The notes beneath the pieces are model-generated. The model saw nothing but the letters and a program-made list of their open reading frames with translations. It was not told where the DNA came from and made no database searches. The position numbers were made by a program, and so were the translations under genes. Of a DNA stretch of 64,000 nucleotides, positions 10,011 through 18,467 are shown piece by piece (the stretch's first letter is position 1; every line of letters begins with the position of its first letter). The stretch lies in assembly GCA_020636025.1 (NCBI GenBank), contig JACJYQ010000002.1, positions 186,001 through 250,000 of the forward strand. Reading direction: 5' to 3'. Source of the DNA: Lewinellaceae bacterium. GTDB taxonomy: Bacteria; Bacteroidota; Bacteroidia; Chitinophagales; Saprospiraceae.

Positions 10011-11273
10011 ATGTCCGACATAGTATTTTCACTAATTGAAAAGGAACTCCAGCGCCAACGCCACGGCGTGGAACTCATCGCCTCTGAAAACTTTACCAGC
10101 AAAGCAGTTCTCGAAGCCATGGGATCTTGTCTGACCAATAAATACGCTGAGGGTTATCCTGGCAGAAGATACTACGGTGGCTGTGAAGTGGTAGATGAGA
10201 TCGAGCAGTTGGCCATCGATCGGATAAAAGAGGTGTTCGGAGCAGCGTGGGCAAATGTGCAACCACACTCCGGCGCCCAGGCCAACGCCGCCGTGTTCCT
10301 GGCATGCCTGCAACCCGGAGATACCATCCTGGGCTTCGACCTGGCGCACGGTGGACACCTGTCCCACGGATCACCGGTGAACTATTCTGGCAAAGTGTAT
10401 AATCCGGTTTTTTACGGCGTTGATAAGGAAACAGGCCGTATCAATATGGACAAGGTAGAGGCGATTGCGAAGGCAGAAAAACCCAAGTTGATCATTTGTG
10501 GCGCCTCTGCTTACTCACGTGATTGGGATTATGCGCGCTTCCGTCAAATCGCCGATTCAGTAGGCGCCTTGCTGATGGCGGATATTGCCCACCCGGCCGG
10601 ACTAATTGCAGCCAAACTATTGAACGACCCATTGCCTCATTGCCATATTGTGACCAGCACGACCCATAAAACGCTACGCGGCCCAAGAGGCGGTATCATC
10701 ATGATGGGCAACGATTTTGAGAATCCATGGGGCAGAACGACTAAAAAAGGGAATACCATAAAGATGTCAAGTATACTCGACAGTGGCGTATTCCCGGGCA
10801 TGCAGGGAGGACCTTTGGAACACGTGATTGCAGCGAAAGCGGTCGCCTTTGGTGAAATTCTTCAACCCTCGTACAAAGAATACTGCAAACAGGTGATCAA
10901 AAACGCCCAGGCCATGGCCGACGAATTTGTGTCCCGTGGCTACGACATCATTTCCGGAGGAACCGATAACCACCTGATGCTGATCGACTTGCAACGAAAA
11001 GGCGTAACGGGAAAAGTTGCTGACCACGTACTTGGCCAGGCAGATATCACCGTAAATAAAAACATGATCCCTTTCGATCCTCAACCGCCAATGACAGCCT
11101 CCGGCATCCGCATCGGTACCGCCGCTGTAACTACCCGAGGATTCAAGGAAGACGATTGTCGCCAGGTCACCGCCTGGATGGATGAAGTGCTAAGCCATCC
11201 CGATGATGAAACGATCCAACAGAAGGTAAGTGTGGCAGTGAAAGAGTTTATGGGGAGATTTCCGCTTTATTAG
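10011..11273 (+). CDS. glyA: Serine hydroxymethyltransferase
   Basis: This PLP enzyme interconverts serine and glycine with tetrahydrofolate, supplying one-carbon units. The 420-residue length matches the family. Visible signatures are the N-terminal LIASENFTS, NKYAEGYPGRRYYGG, the substrate/PLP region VQPHSGAQANAAV, and the PLP-lysine motif STTHKTLRGPRGG. It is cytosolic and stands alone on its strand with a candidate promoter upstream. The 3' end is unusual only for what follows: directly after the TAG stop begins one arm of an inverted heptad repeat whose other arm overlaps the stop codon of the convergent pnuC gene. Confidence 0.98.
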   Translation: MSDIVFSLIEKELQRQRHGVELIASENFTSKAVLEAMGSCLTNKYAEGYPGRRYYGGCEVVDEIEQLAIDRIKEVFGAAWANVQPHSGAQANAAVFLACLQPGDTILGFDLAHGGHLSHGSPVNYSGKVYNPVFYGVDKETGRINMDKVEAIAKAEKPKLIICGASAYSRDWDYARFRQIADSVGALLMADIAHPAGLIAAKLLNDPLPHCHIVTSTTHKTLRGPRGGIIMMGNDFENPWGRTTKKGNTIKMSSILDSGVFPGMQGGPLEHVIAAKAVAFGEILQPSYKEYCKQVIKNAQAMADEFVSRGYDIISGGTDNHLMLIDLQRKGVTGKVADHVLGQADITVNKNMIPFDPQPPMTASGIRIGTAAVTTRGFKEDDCRQVTAWMDEVLSHPDDETIQQKVSVAVKEFMGRFPLY

Positions 11274-11418
11274 TGAACAATGAATAATGAATAATGAACA
11301 ACGAAGTACAATAACCTGGCTTATGAGTGTGAATTAAGTTATCATTACTTTAAATGACTTATATATATGCCGTCTTTTGTGCCGATATAACAAATTATTC
11401 ATTGTTCATTGTTCATTG
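11274..11418. repeat. Heptad-word inverted repeat filling the glyA/pnuC convergent gap
   Basis: The left tract (11274-11302) is built of 7-nt words AACAATG/AATAATG. The right tract (11394-11418) carries the reverse complement. The longest perfect arms are 11275-11288 and 11394-11407 (14 bp). The left arm starts right after the glyA stop, and the right arm overlaps the pnuC stop codon (11406-11408). Confidence 0.85.
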
Positions 11419-12017
11419 CGCATTTTTTTCCTCCACTCCACATACCCCATTATCGCCAGCACCAGAAACACCAGATATTGGAAGCTGGTAAATGTAAATC
11501 CTTTTGAATAGTAAAGCGGGATGGAGGCCAGGTTGGTGATGATCCACCAAATCCAGTTTTCCACTTTTTTGCGGGTCATGAGCCACATGCCCGTATAAGC
11601 GGCTGCGGAGGCAAAGCCATCGGCGATGGGAACTGTACTGTCTGTAAATTTACTTAAGACCGCCCACAGAATTACCCAACTAGAGGCGAAGAAAAGCATT
11701 GCGTTGCGCCAGTCTTTTGTACTTGAACCGGTAATCTTCAAGCGATCAGAGGTGCCGGATTTTCTAGACCACATCACCCACCCAATAATGCTCATGACGG
11801 TGTAATAGGTATTTACACTTGCTTCAGCGTACAAGCCGGCAACAATGCTCAAATAAATATAGAGTGTGGTATTGATCAATCCGGTTGGATACACCAGAAT
11901 ATTCTCCGCCCTGGAGTACAAAACACTTATGATCCCGAAAATAACAGCCACAAACTCTATCCAGCCGGTAGCGAACAGGCCGTCGAGAAAGTGTTGCCAA
12001 ACCTCATTAATATTCAA
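11406..12017 (-). CDS. pnuC: PnuC-type nicotinamide riboside transporter
   Basis: PnuC proteins are facilitated transporters of vitamin-B3 precursors (nicotinamide riboside), with relatives for thiamine or riboflavin. The 203-residue protein has about seven hydrophobic segments. It carries the family signatures YSRAENILVYPTGLINTTLY near the N-terminus, a central GWVMWSRK, and ENWIWWIITNLASIPLYY toward the C-terminus, with a final VEWRKK. The length is typical. It lies on the minus strand downstream of a small gene that has its own terminator, so it likely has a separate promoter, although no TAnnTTTG was found. No TPP riboswitch was recognised, so nicotinamide riboside is the default substrate. 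Confidence 0.9.
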   Translation of the reverse strand: MNINEVWQHFLDGLFATGWIEFVAVIFGIISVLYSRAENILVYPTGLINTTLYIYLSIVAGLYAEASVNTYYTVMSIIGWVMWSRKSGTSDRLKITGSSTKDWRNAMLFFASSWVILWAVLSKFTDSTVPIADGFASAAAYTGMWLMTRKKVENWIWWIITNLASIPLYYSKGFTFTSFQYLVFLVLAIMGYVEWRKKMRNEQ

Positions 12018-12083
12018 TGGTAATGGTAAATGGTAAATAAATCCGTGTAATCCAGCAATCCGTTCAATCAGTGCTAAAAAAAA

Positions 12084-12120
12084 GGCCCTTCACCGGTATC
12101 GATGAAGGGCCATAATAAGT
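12084..12120 (-). terminator. Rho-independent terminator of the 69-residue gene
   Basis: GGCCCTTCA (12084-12092) pairs perfectly with TGAAGGGCC (12103-12111) around a 10-nt loop. Read on the minus strand it is followed by a run of eight T (complement of 12076-12083). It starts about 20 nt after the stop codon of the small gene at 12132, so it terminates that transcript before pnuC. Confidence 0.85.
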
Positions 12121-12131
12121 GTGTTGTTTGT

Positions 12132-12341
12132 TCACAGTGGGATAGTACCACCGAGGCTGTCGCGCAAATCAGAAAAATCGCTCAACGGCTTTTTGGTCTC
12201 TTTACCTCCTTCAACACGATTCATTTCTGACTTTCCAAGTATGGTCAGATCGGACTCTATTTCGTGTAAGGAACGTTTTTTCTTATCTTCTGTGACAAGG
12301 TTGGCTTGGTCCTCCTTTTTTTTGCCAAATGAAAAAATCAT
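12132..12341 (-). CDS. Small protein with a double-glycine leader-like motif (candidate peptide precursor)
   Basis: A 69-residue product with a charged N-terminus and the segment LTILGKSEMNRVEGG (about residues 33-47). This fits the Bacteroidota natural-product-precursor leader pattern L-x-x-x-E-M-x-x-V-x-GG cut by ABC peptidase exporters. The remainder after GG is 22-23 residues, lysine/aspartate-rich, ends in SLGGTIPL and has no cysteine. The gene is strongly supported as real: it has a consensus promoter (TTG-N19-TACCTTTG, 12385-12414) and its own strong terminator at 12084-12111. No maturase or peptidase-exporter gene is adjacent. It could instead be an ordinary small cytosolic protein; the GG reading is inference. 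Confidence 0.7.
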   Translation of the reverse strand: MIFSFGKKKEDQANLVTEDKKKRSLHEIESDLTILGKSEMNRVEGGKETKKPLSDFSDLRDSLGGTIPL

Positions 12342-12384
12342 GAGACTACTGAAGCTTTTGGACTATGAATAAAAAATATGGACT

Positions 12385-12414
12385 CAAAGGTAGCGGGTTT
12401 CTTTAGATTGGCAA
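12385..12414 (-). promoter_or_regulatory. Consensus Bacteroidota promoter of the 69-residue gene
   Basis: On the minus strand TACCTTTG (complement of 12385-12392) matches TAnnTTTG, and TTG (complement of 12412-12414) lies exactly 19 nt upstream. The -7 box is 43 nt from the start codon at 12341. Confidence 0.75.
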
Positions 12415-12677
12415 GGGAACGGATGAAAATTTAAATTAACGGTCGCAAAACTGTCATATAACCCAAAACCATGCTTTGTTGCCTTTCTAAGGCTTCTATC
12501 CTCAAAAACTGCTCTCCTTTTCATGCATTTAATAGCAATTTTCATGCCGCTAACTGCGAATGTCGGCTACAACACAAAAATAACCCATAAAGACAATATT
12601 GGCCTCATTGGGTGCTCAGAATATTTGTTTAATAAAGTCCATCTACTACCTTGCTTACCAAATTTTATACCTGCCTG
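12415..12677. other. Intergenic remainder before the nucleotidyltransferase gene
   Basis: Together with the promoter above this makes a gap of about 335 nt between the small gene and the nucleotidyltransferase. I see no further gene, repeat or clear TAnnTTTG element for the plus-strand gene in it. Confidence 0.5.
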
Positions 12678-13604
12678 ATGACAAACACCGCCCTTACTGA
12701 GATAGCATGTAATACCAAGAGAGCAATTCTGCATACCCTGATCTACTTCGAGATTTTCAAGTATCCGTTGCGGGTTGATGAGCTATTGTATTTTTGCAGG
12801 GAGAAAAACATTTCCCTAGAAATACTAAAAGAAAAGTTGCAAATCCTTGTAAAACAAGGGCTTGTGTTTCAGTTTGGTGTATTTTTTCAAAGTCAAAACG
12901 ACGCGACCTGGGTGCCTGCCCGACTACAGTGCAACCACAGGGCAGATGTGTTTTTACCGATCGCCACCCGAAAATCAAAATTGATCAGCAAATTTCCTTT
13001 TGTGCGTGGTGTGTTTGTTTCCGGTTCATTGTCTAAACATTGCGTACGTCCCGACGGCGATATCGATTTTTTTATTGTGACCACACCGGGCAGGCTATGG
13101 CTGTCCAGAACTTTGTTGATCCTTTACAAAAAATTAATCCTGCTCAATTCACACAGGTATTTCTGCGTCAATTATTTCATAGACAGTGATCATCTTGAAA
13201 TTGAGGAGAAAAATTTATTCACGGCTACCGAAACAGTTACACTGCTCCCTTTATTTGGTGGAAAAATTTTTGAGGATTTTAGAAAATCCAATCACTGGGC
13301 CTGGCGGGAATTCCCCAATATGCCTGTAAGATCAGCTGCCCGAATACCTGATGCGGCAAACAGTACATTGAAAAAAGGCCTGGAAAAAGTATTCGAAGGG
13401 AAACTCGGCAACTGGCTTGACAAAAAAGCCATGTCACTAACCCTTTGGTTTTGGAAAAGAAAATTTCGACACCTCAACGAAGTTGATTTTGAACTGGCGT
13501 TAAAATCTCGTCAGTATGTATCCAAGCACCACCCTTTGCATTTTCAGGAGAAAGTGCTGTCTCTTTATGACAAATTATTGGCTGAAAAGGCAGGGGTGGT
13601 ATAG
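12678..13604 (+). CDS. Nucleotidyltransferase-fold protein
   Basis: The open frame extends to a TTG at 12651, but the ATG at 12678 gives a cleaner N-terminus (MTNTALTEIACNTKRAIL) and is used; 308 residues. An N-terminal winged-helix-like segment (FEIFKYPLRVDELLYF) precedes a polymerase-beta/MNT-type core with GSLSKHCVRPDGDIDFFIV, that is, the GS...DxD signature of nucleotidyltransferases. The substrate is unknown. It converges with and overlaps the methyltransferase gene tail-to-tail by 40 nt (13565-13604). Homologues I associate with this gene in Bacteroidota are simply called nucleotidyltransferase-domain proteins. The catalytic-motif call is solid, the function is not. Confidence 0.75.
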   Translation: MTNTALTEIACNTKRAILHTLIYFEIFKYPLRVDELLYFCREKNISLEILKEKLQILVKQGLVFQFGVFFQSQNDATWVPARLQCNHRADVFLPIATRKSKLISKFPFVRGVFVSGSLSKHCVRPDGDIDFFIVTTPGRLWLSRTLLILYKKLILLNSHRYFCVNYFIDSDHLEIEEKNLFTATETVTLLPLFGGKIFEDFRKSNHWAWREFPNMPVRSAARIPDAANSTLKKGLEKVFEGKLGNWLDKKAMSLTLWFWKRKFRHLNEVDFELALKSRQYVSKHHPLHFQEKVLSLYDKLLAEKAGVV

Positions 13605-14236
13605 CTAAGCATCCAGTAGTGTCCAAATATATTGAACTCATAATGAATATCTTGCGACTCAAATAGTCCATCAAGTTCTGCACTATCCAGAAAGTTTTTC
13701 ATAATCTGGTATTCAGAGCCATCAGGTAATTTCCGAACTTGAAATGTATTGCCCAACTGGTCTGAAGAAGAAATGGGGGTATTGCTTTTCGGCACAAAAA
13801 TGTTGTCGGTGAATATCATTTGAGCGCCCGGTTTCACGAGCCGGTGTAATTGCCCAAGCCAGGTTCGCAATTCCTTCCTGGAAATATGGGACCAGATGAA
13901 TCCTCCAAATAACACATCAAAGTCCTCATTTACCTCCATCTTACTCATGTCGGCAACCTGAAATGACACCTTCCCTTCAGGATATTCCTTTCCCTTTGCC
14001 AGGGCCAGCATAGATTCATTTATATCCGTGGCCAGCACGTAGCTCGCCGTTTTGGCCATTTGCTGAGTCCAGTACCCGGTTCCACAGGCTATTTCCAGTA
14101 CTTTTCGGCCGCTCACCAGTGACTTCAGTGCTTCAGCCGTCTGAATTAAATCCGATTGCCTTTCCGGATTTTCATACAGTGCATCATAAACCGGCGCACG
14201 CCGTGAGTAGTACTGAACCGTTTCGTCGTTTATCAT
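13565..14236 (-). CDS. Class I SAM-dependent methyltransferase
   Basis: The frame is open to 14380, but the extra N-terminus is low-complexity and derives from a dispersed repeat. The ATG at 14236 (MINDETVQYYSRRAPVYD) is a typical methyltransferase start, giving 223 residues. The SAM-binding glycine-rich loop is VLEIACGTGYWT, followed by the acidic VLATDINESML and a motif II-like DFDVLFGGFIWSHI. Small-molecule methyltransferases look like this; the acceptor is unknown. It lies downstream of icmF on the same strand with a 143-nt gap holding a decayed repeat. Its last 40 nt overlap the 3' end of the convergent nucleotidyltransferase gene, which may couple their expression antagonistically. Confidence 0.85.
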   Translation of the reverse strand: MINDETVQYYSRRAPVYDALYENPERQSDLIQTAEALKSLVSGRKVLEIACGTGYWTQQMAKTASYVLATDINESMLALAKGKEYPEGKVSFQVADMSKMEVNEDFDVLFGGFIWSHISRKELRTWLGQLHRLVKPGAQMIFTDNIFVPKSNTPISSSDQLGNTFQVRKLPDGSEYQIMKNFLDSAELDGLFESQDIHYEFNIFGHYWMLSYTTPAFSANNLS

Positions 14237-14310
14237 GTAAGATTTGAGCTGTTTTTGTCGCGCCTGAACCATTGCACCCGGGGCAGAGGAACCTAACCTT
14301 GCTGTGCATC

Positions 14311-14329
14311 TGGTCAAAAGACACAAGCG
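14311..14329. repeat. Decayed copy of the 160-bp element arm
   Basis: TGGTCAAAAGACACAAGCG matches the arm of the 29435-29594 element (29569-29589) apart from two missing A, and similarity continues loosely on both sides. It sits in the icmF-methyltransferase gap. Confidence 0.55.
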
Positions 14330-14379
14330 TAGCGCAAGAATGCCTATTTGAACAATCAAATAAAATGTATCACTCCGCA

Positions 14380-17300
14380 TTACATATTACGTCGGTATTG
14401 CCCTCCTACTTCAAACAAAGCTCCGGTAACCTGCCCAAGAGAACACACCTTGACCACCCGCATCAGTTCTTCAAAAATGTTTCCATTCTCCACAGCTGTT
14501 TTTTGCAGTTTACGCAAAGCAGCATTCGCTTGCAGCTCATTGGATTTGTGTAGATTATTCAATGTTTCAATCTGATATTGCTTTTCCCATTCTTCCGCCC
14601 GTATAACTTCGCGAGGTAAAATGGTTGGTGAACCTTCTTTTGACAGAAAGGTGTTCACACCGATCAATGGAAGTTCGCCGGTGTGCTTCATGGTTTCATA
14701 GTACAAGCTTTCTTCCTGTATTTTACCACGTTGGTACATAGTTTCCATGGCGCCTAAAACACCTCCACGCTCTGTAATCCGATCAAACTCCATCAAGACG
14801 GCTTCTTCCACCAGGTCGGTTAATTCCTCAATGATGAATGCACCCTGAAGTGGATTTTCATTTTTAGCAAGCCCAAGTTCTTTATTGATAATCAATTGAA
14901 TGGCCATGGCCCTGCGTACTGATTCTTCCGTGGGCGTGGTTATCGCTTCGTCGTAGGCATTTGTATGAAGGGAGTTGCAGTTGTCGTAAATGGCATACAA
15001 AGCCTGAAGCGTTGTACGGATGTCATTGAAAGCAATTTCCTGCGCGTGCAAGCTCCGACCGCTTGTCTGAATATGGTATTTCAGCATCTGGCTGCGCTCG
15101 TTGGCTCCGTACAGGTTTTTCATGGCCTTTGCCCAGATACGGCGAGCCACTCTGCCAATCACAGCGTATTCAGGATCAACACCATTGGAAAAGAAGAAGG
15201 ACAAGTTCGGAGCGAAATCATCCACATTCATGCCGCGGGAACGATAGTATTCCACAAAAGTAAATCCGTTCGACAACGTGAAGGCCAATTGTGAAATTGG
15301 ATTGGCGCCAGCCTCTGCAATGTGATACCCGGAGATGGAAACCGAATAGAAGTTCCGAACTTTGTTCTGAATAAAATAGTCCTGCACATCTCCCATTACC
15401 CGCAGGCTGAATTCTGTACTGAAAATGCAGGTGTTTTGGGCCTGGTCTTCCTTCAGAATATCAGCTTGCACCGTTCCACGAACAGAGGAAAGAGCAAAGG
15501 ATTTAATCTTTTCGTATTCCTCAGCAGGCAATACTTCATCACCTGTAATTCCGAGTAATAGCAATCCAAGGCCATTATTTCCTTCAGGTAATTTGGACTC
15601 TCCGTTTTCTCCTGAATTGTACTGCGGCCGGGTGAATCCTCGATCGTCGTATTTCTCTTTCAGGCGAGCTTCCACCAGATGCTCCAGCTTGTTTTCCCTG
15701 ATGTATTTTTCACACTGCTGGTCGATGGCCGCATTCATAAAGAAAGCTGCAATGGTGGCTGCCGGACCATTGATGGTCATCGAAACAGACGTTTTAGGAT
15801 TACAAAGGTCAAAGCCTGAGTACAGCTTTTTGGCATCATCAAGACAACAAATGCTTACACCCGAGTTGCCAATTTTTCCGTAAATATCCGGGCGAAGATC
15901 GGGGTCTTCACCGTACAGGGTCACCGAATCAAAGGCCGTGGACAGGCGGTTTGCCGGCATCCCCAGGGAAACATAGTGGAAGCGGCGGTTGGTCCGCTCA
16001 GGTGCCCCTTCACCGGCAAACATCCGGGTTGGGTCTTCACCTTCGCGTTTGAATGGGAAAACACCTGCTGTATATGGAAATTCACCAGGTACGTTTTCTT
16101 GCAGGCACCAGCGGAGTATTTCTCCCCAATCGGCCCATTTTGGCAAGGCGACTTTCGGGATTTTCAGGTGGCTGAGGCTTTCAGATTTTGTGTTGACCTT
16201 TATTTCCCTGCCGCGCACCAGATAGATATATTCATCTGCTGCATAGCGTTTTTTCTTTTCTTCCCAACCTTCAAGAATACGAAGGCATTCTCCATCCAGG
16301 TCTTTTTTTAGTTCGGAGATCAGCACCTCAAGATGTTTGTGCATGGATTCATCCTTTTTAGGATCGAGCGAATCCATGGTTGTCTGATAGGCAAAAAGAC
16401 GACGGGCAATGGACACCTGTTTATCCACCCATTCGTCGTATTTGCGGTTGTTCTCCGAAATTTCACTCAAATAGCGGGTGCGATTGGGCGGGATGATGTA
16501 AATCTTTTCAGATTGCTTGCCATCGGGCATTTCCGCTACTGTGAAGCCTTTGTTTCGTTCAGAAAGCAGTTCCATGATCCGATGATACAAGTGGTTCACA
16601 CCCGGGTCGTTGAACTGAGAAGCAATGCATCCGAATACCGGCATATCATCTACGGACTGTTCCCACAGGTTTCGATTCCGCTGCACCTGTTTGCGAACAT
16701 CACGCAGCGCATCCAGAGCGCCACGCTTGTCAAACTTATTGATGGCGATCACATCGGCAAAATCGAGCATGTCGATTTTTTCCAGTTGAGTGGCGGCGCC
16801 GAATTCGGGAGTCATAACATAAAGTGACACATCGCTGTGATCCACAATTTCGGTATCACTTTGTCCGATACCGCTCGTTTCCAAAATGACAAGATCGTAA
16901 TGTGCGGCCTTAAGTATATCGACAGTAGCGTGTACATATTTTGACAGCGCCAGATTGCTTTGACGGGTTGCCAGTGAGCGCATGTACACCCGAGGGTTAT
17001 TGATCGCGTTCATCCGGATGCGATCACCCAACAGCGCACCTCCGGTTTTTCTTTTGGAAGGATCTACTGAAACTATGGCTACTGTTTTATCCGGAAAATC
17101 GAGAATAAAACGACGCACCAGTTCGTCCACCATGCTCGACTTTCCCGAGCCGCCCGTACCGGTAATGCCCAACACCGGAGGATCGCTTTTATGGTTTTTA
17201 TCCAGGGTGACTTTTATCTCTTTCTCGTATAACTCAGGGTTGTTTTCAGCAATGGAAATCAGCCGCGCAACGTCTTTTACAACAGGAGAACCACCCTTTT

Positions 17301-17796
17301 TGTCATCCTTTAAGTAGCTGACAAAATTTTTCAATTCACCATTTACCGAAAACCCGATCGGAAAATCGCATTGCTTCAGTACATCGTTGATCATACCCTG
17401 AAGCCCCATGGCACGGCCATCATCAGGGTGATAGATACGGGTGATGCCATATTTGTGCAGATCTTCAATTTCAGAAGGCAAAATGGTGCCTCCACCACCG
17501 CCGAATATCTTGATATGGCTGGCTCCACGCTCTTTCAGCAAATCATACATGTACTTGAAAAACTCGGTGTGACCACCTTGATAGCTGGTGATGGCAATAC
17601 CCTGCACATCTTCCTGAATAGCACAGTCGACGATCTCCTGAACGGAGCGATTATGTCCCAGGTGAATGATCTCGGCGCCACTCGATTGCATGATACGCCG
17701 CATGATGTTGATGGCAGCATCATGGCCGTCGAACAGACTCGCTGCAGTAACTAATCGGACTTTGTTTTTCGGGTGGTATGGCTGGACTGGTGTCAT
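14380..17796 (-). CDS. icmF: Fused isobutyryl-CoA mutase (IcmF)
   Basis: A 1138-residue adenosylcobalamin enzyme that interconverts isobutyryl-CoA and n-butyryl-CoA (some relatives pivalyl-CoA). It combines in one chain a B12-binding domain (about 10-140, DGHDAAI with the cobalt-ligand H25), a MeaB-like G-protein chaperone domain (P-loop GTGGSGKSS near 209, then VDPSKRKTGGALLGDR), and the mutase TIM barrel (about 560-1110, with SVSMTINGPAA and HTNAYDEAITTPT). This order, B12-G-mutase, is diagnostic of IcmF rather than methylmalonyl-CoA mutase. It has a strong promoter (TTG-N19-TATCTTTG). The nearby E2 and acyl-CoA ligase fit branched-chain acyl metabolism, though they are not linked in an operon. 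Confidence 0.95.
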   Translation of the reverse strand: MTPVQPYHPKNKVRLVTAASLFDGHDAAINIMRRIMQSSGAEIIHLGHNRSVQEIVDCAIQEDVQGIAITSYQGGHTEFFKYMYDLLKERGASHIKIFGGGGGTILPSEIEDLHKYGITRIYHPDDGRAMGLQGMINDVLKQCDFPIGFSVNGELKNFVSYLKDDKKGGSPVVKDVARLISIAENNPELYEKEIKVTLDKNHKSDPPVLGITGTGGSGKSSMVDELVRRFILDFPDKTVAIVSVDPSKRKTGGALLGDRIRMNAINNPRVYMRSLATRQSNLALSKYVHATVDILKAAHYDLVILETSGIGQSDTEIVDHSDVSLYVMTPEFGAATQLEKIDMLDFADVIAINKFDKRGALDALRDVRKQVQRNRNLWEQSVDDMPVFGCIASQFNDPGVNHLYHRIMELLSERNKGFTVAEMPDGKQSEKIYIIPPNRTRYLSEISENNRKYDEWVDKQVSIARRLFAYQTTMDSLDPKKDESMHKHLEVLISELKKDLDGECLRILEGWEEKKKRYAADEYIYLVRGREIKVNTKSESLSHLKIPKVALPKWADWGEILRWCLQENVPGEFPYTAGVFPFKREGEDPTRMFAGEGAPERTNRRFHYVSLGMPANRLSTAFDSVTLYGEDPDLRPDIYGKIGNSGVSICCLDDAKKLYSGFDLCNPKTSVSMTINGPAATIAAFFMNAAIDQQCEKYIRENKLEHLVEARLKEKYDDRGFTRPQYNSGENGESKLPEGNNGLGLLLLGITGDEVLPAEEYEKIKSFALSSVRGTVQADILKEDQAQNTCIFSTEFSLRVMGDVQDYFIQNKVRNFYSVSISGYHIAEAGANPISQLAFTLSNGFTFVEYYRSRGMNVDDFAPNLSFFFSNGVDPEYAVIGRVARRIWAKAMKNLYGANERSQMLKYHIQTSGRSLHAQEIAFNDIRTTLQALYAIYDNCNSLHTNAYDEAITTPTEESVRRAMAIQLIINKELGLAKNENPLQGAFIIEELTDLVEEAVLMEFDRITERGGVLGAMETMYQRGKIQEESLYYETMKHTGELPLIGVNTFLSKEGSPTILPREVIRAEEWEKQYQIETLNNLHKSNELQANAALRKLQKTAVENGNIFEELMRVVKVCSLGQVTGALFEVGGQYRRNM

Positions 17797-17815
17797 GGTT
17801 GGGCAAAATTTGCCG

Positions 17816-17845
17816 CAAAGATAAGCGCAAGGGGAAATGTATCAA
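17816..17845 (-). promoter_or_regulatory. Consensus promoter of icmF
   Basis: On the minus strand TATCTTTG (complement of 17816-17823) matches TAnnTTTG and TTG (complement of 17843-17845) lies exactly 19 nt upstream; the -7 box is 19 nt from the start codon. The TTG falls at the edge of the inverted repeat starting at 17844. Confidence 0.75.
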
Positions 17846-17967
17846 TGCGAAATGCACCAATGCGTAACGTATAGCTTCCATTCCGGGAAGATCTCCAGAT
17901 GATTAATCGTATGGAATTAAGATAAGGATTTTACTAATTCGCATTTCGCATTGGTGCATTTCGCATT
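17844..17967. repeat. 21-bp inverted repeat between icmF and ogt
   Basis: Arms 17844-17864 and 17947-17967 are perfect reverse complements (21 bp) around 82 nt; words AATGCGA and CACCAATGCG recur. The right arm ends inside the ogt stop codon, and the left arm overlaps the icmF -33 element. Confidence 0.9.
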
Positions 17968-18464
17968 TAAAACAGGCTTCCCTGCTCTGCAAAACGCACT
18001 GGATTCTCCAGCCTCAGCAGATCCATTTTAGTGTCCAAACCATAGAAATAGCCTCGTAACTCTCCGGCTTTACCGATAACCCGGTGGCAGGGGACCACAA
18101 TGGCGATGGGGTTATTGCGATTTGCAAGGCCAACTGCACGAACGGCGCTCGGGTTGCCAATGCGCTCTGCGATATCGGCATAGCTTACCGTTTTCCCATA
18201 AGGGATCTTGATGAGTTCTGCCCAAACCTTTTGTTGAAAATCAGACTCACCACTCCAATCCAGCTTCAGGTCGAATTCCTTGCGCTCGCCTTTAAAATAC
18301 TGTTCCATTTGCCGGCAGCATTCCATAACCGGGTGATCCTCCGGGAGGTTAGAAAACTCAACTTCATTCTGTTTTTCAGAAAGTTGCACGGTACGAACGC
18401 CGAGAGAGCTTCCGGTAATTTTAAACAAGCCGATTGGCGTAGGCAAATAAGTTGAATCGTACAT
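17967..18464 (-). CDS. ogt: Methylated-DNA--protein-cysteine methyltransferase
   Basis: A suicide DNA-repair enzyme that moves the alkyl group from O6-methylguanine (or O4-methylthymine) to its own cysteine. The 165-residue protein carries the active site IVVPCHRVIG, the helix motif with GNPSAVRAVGLANRNNPIA, and IPYGKTVSYADIA upstream, all standard. There is no Ada-type N-terminal domain, so it is the stand-alone Ogt/MGMT form. It lies 3 nt downstream of tadA on the same strand, so the two are translated from one message. The stop codon is shared with one arm of a 21-bp inverted repeat. Confidence 0.96.
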   Translation of the reverse strand: MYDSTYLPTPIGLFKITGSSLGVRTVQLSEKQNEVEFSNLPEDHPVMECCRQMEQYFKGERKEFDLKLDWSGESDFQQKVWAELIKIPYGKTVSYADIAERIGNPSAVRAVGLANRNNPIAIVVPCHRVIGKAGELRGYFYGLDTKMDLLRLENPVRFAEQGSLF

Positions 18465-18467
18465 GGC

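Noticed and set aside
12121..12372. 83-codon plus-strand frame opposite the 69-residue gene
   Set aside because: The promoter and terminator belong to the minus strand; this frame is a shadow.
14237..14380. Longer start for the methyltransferase gene
   Set aside because: The extra 48 codons lie in a dispersed-repeat relic and do not look like a domain; the ATG at 14236 fits the family.
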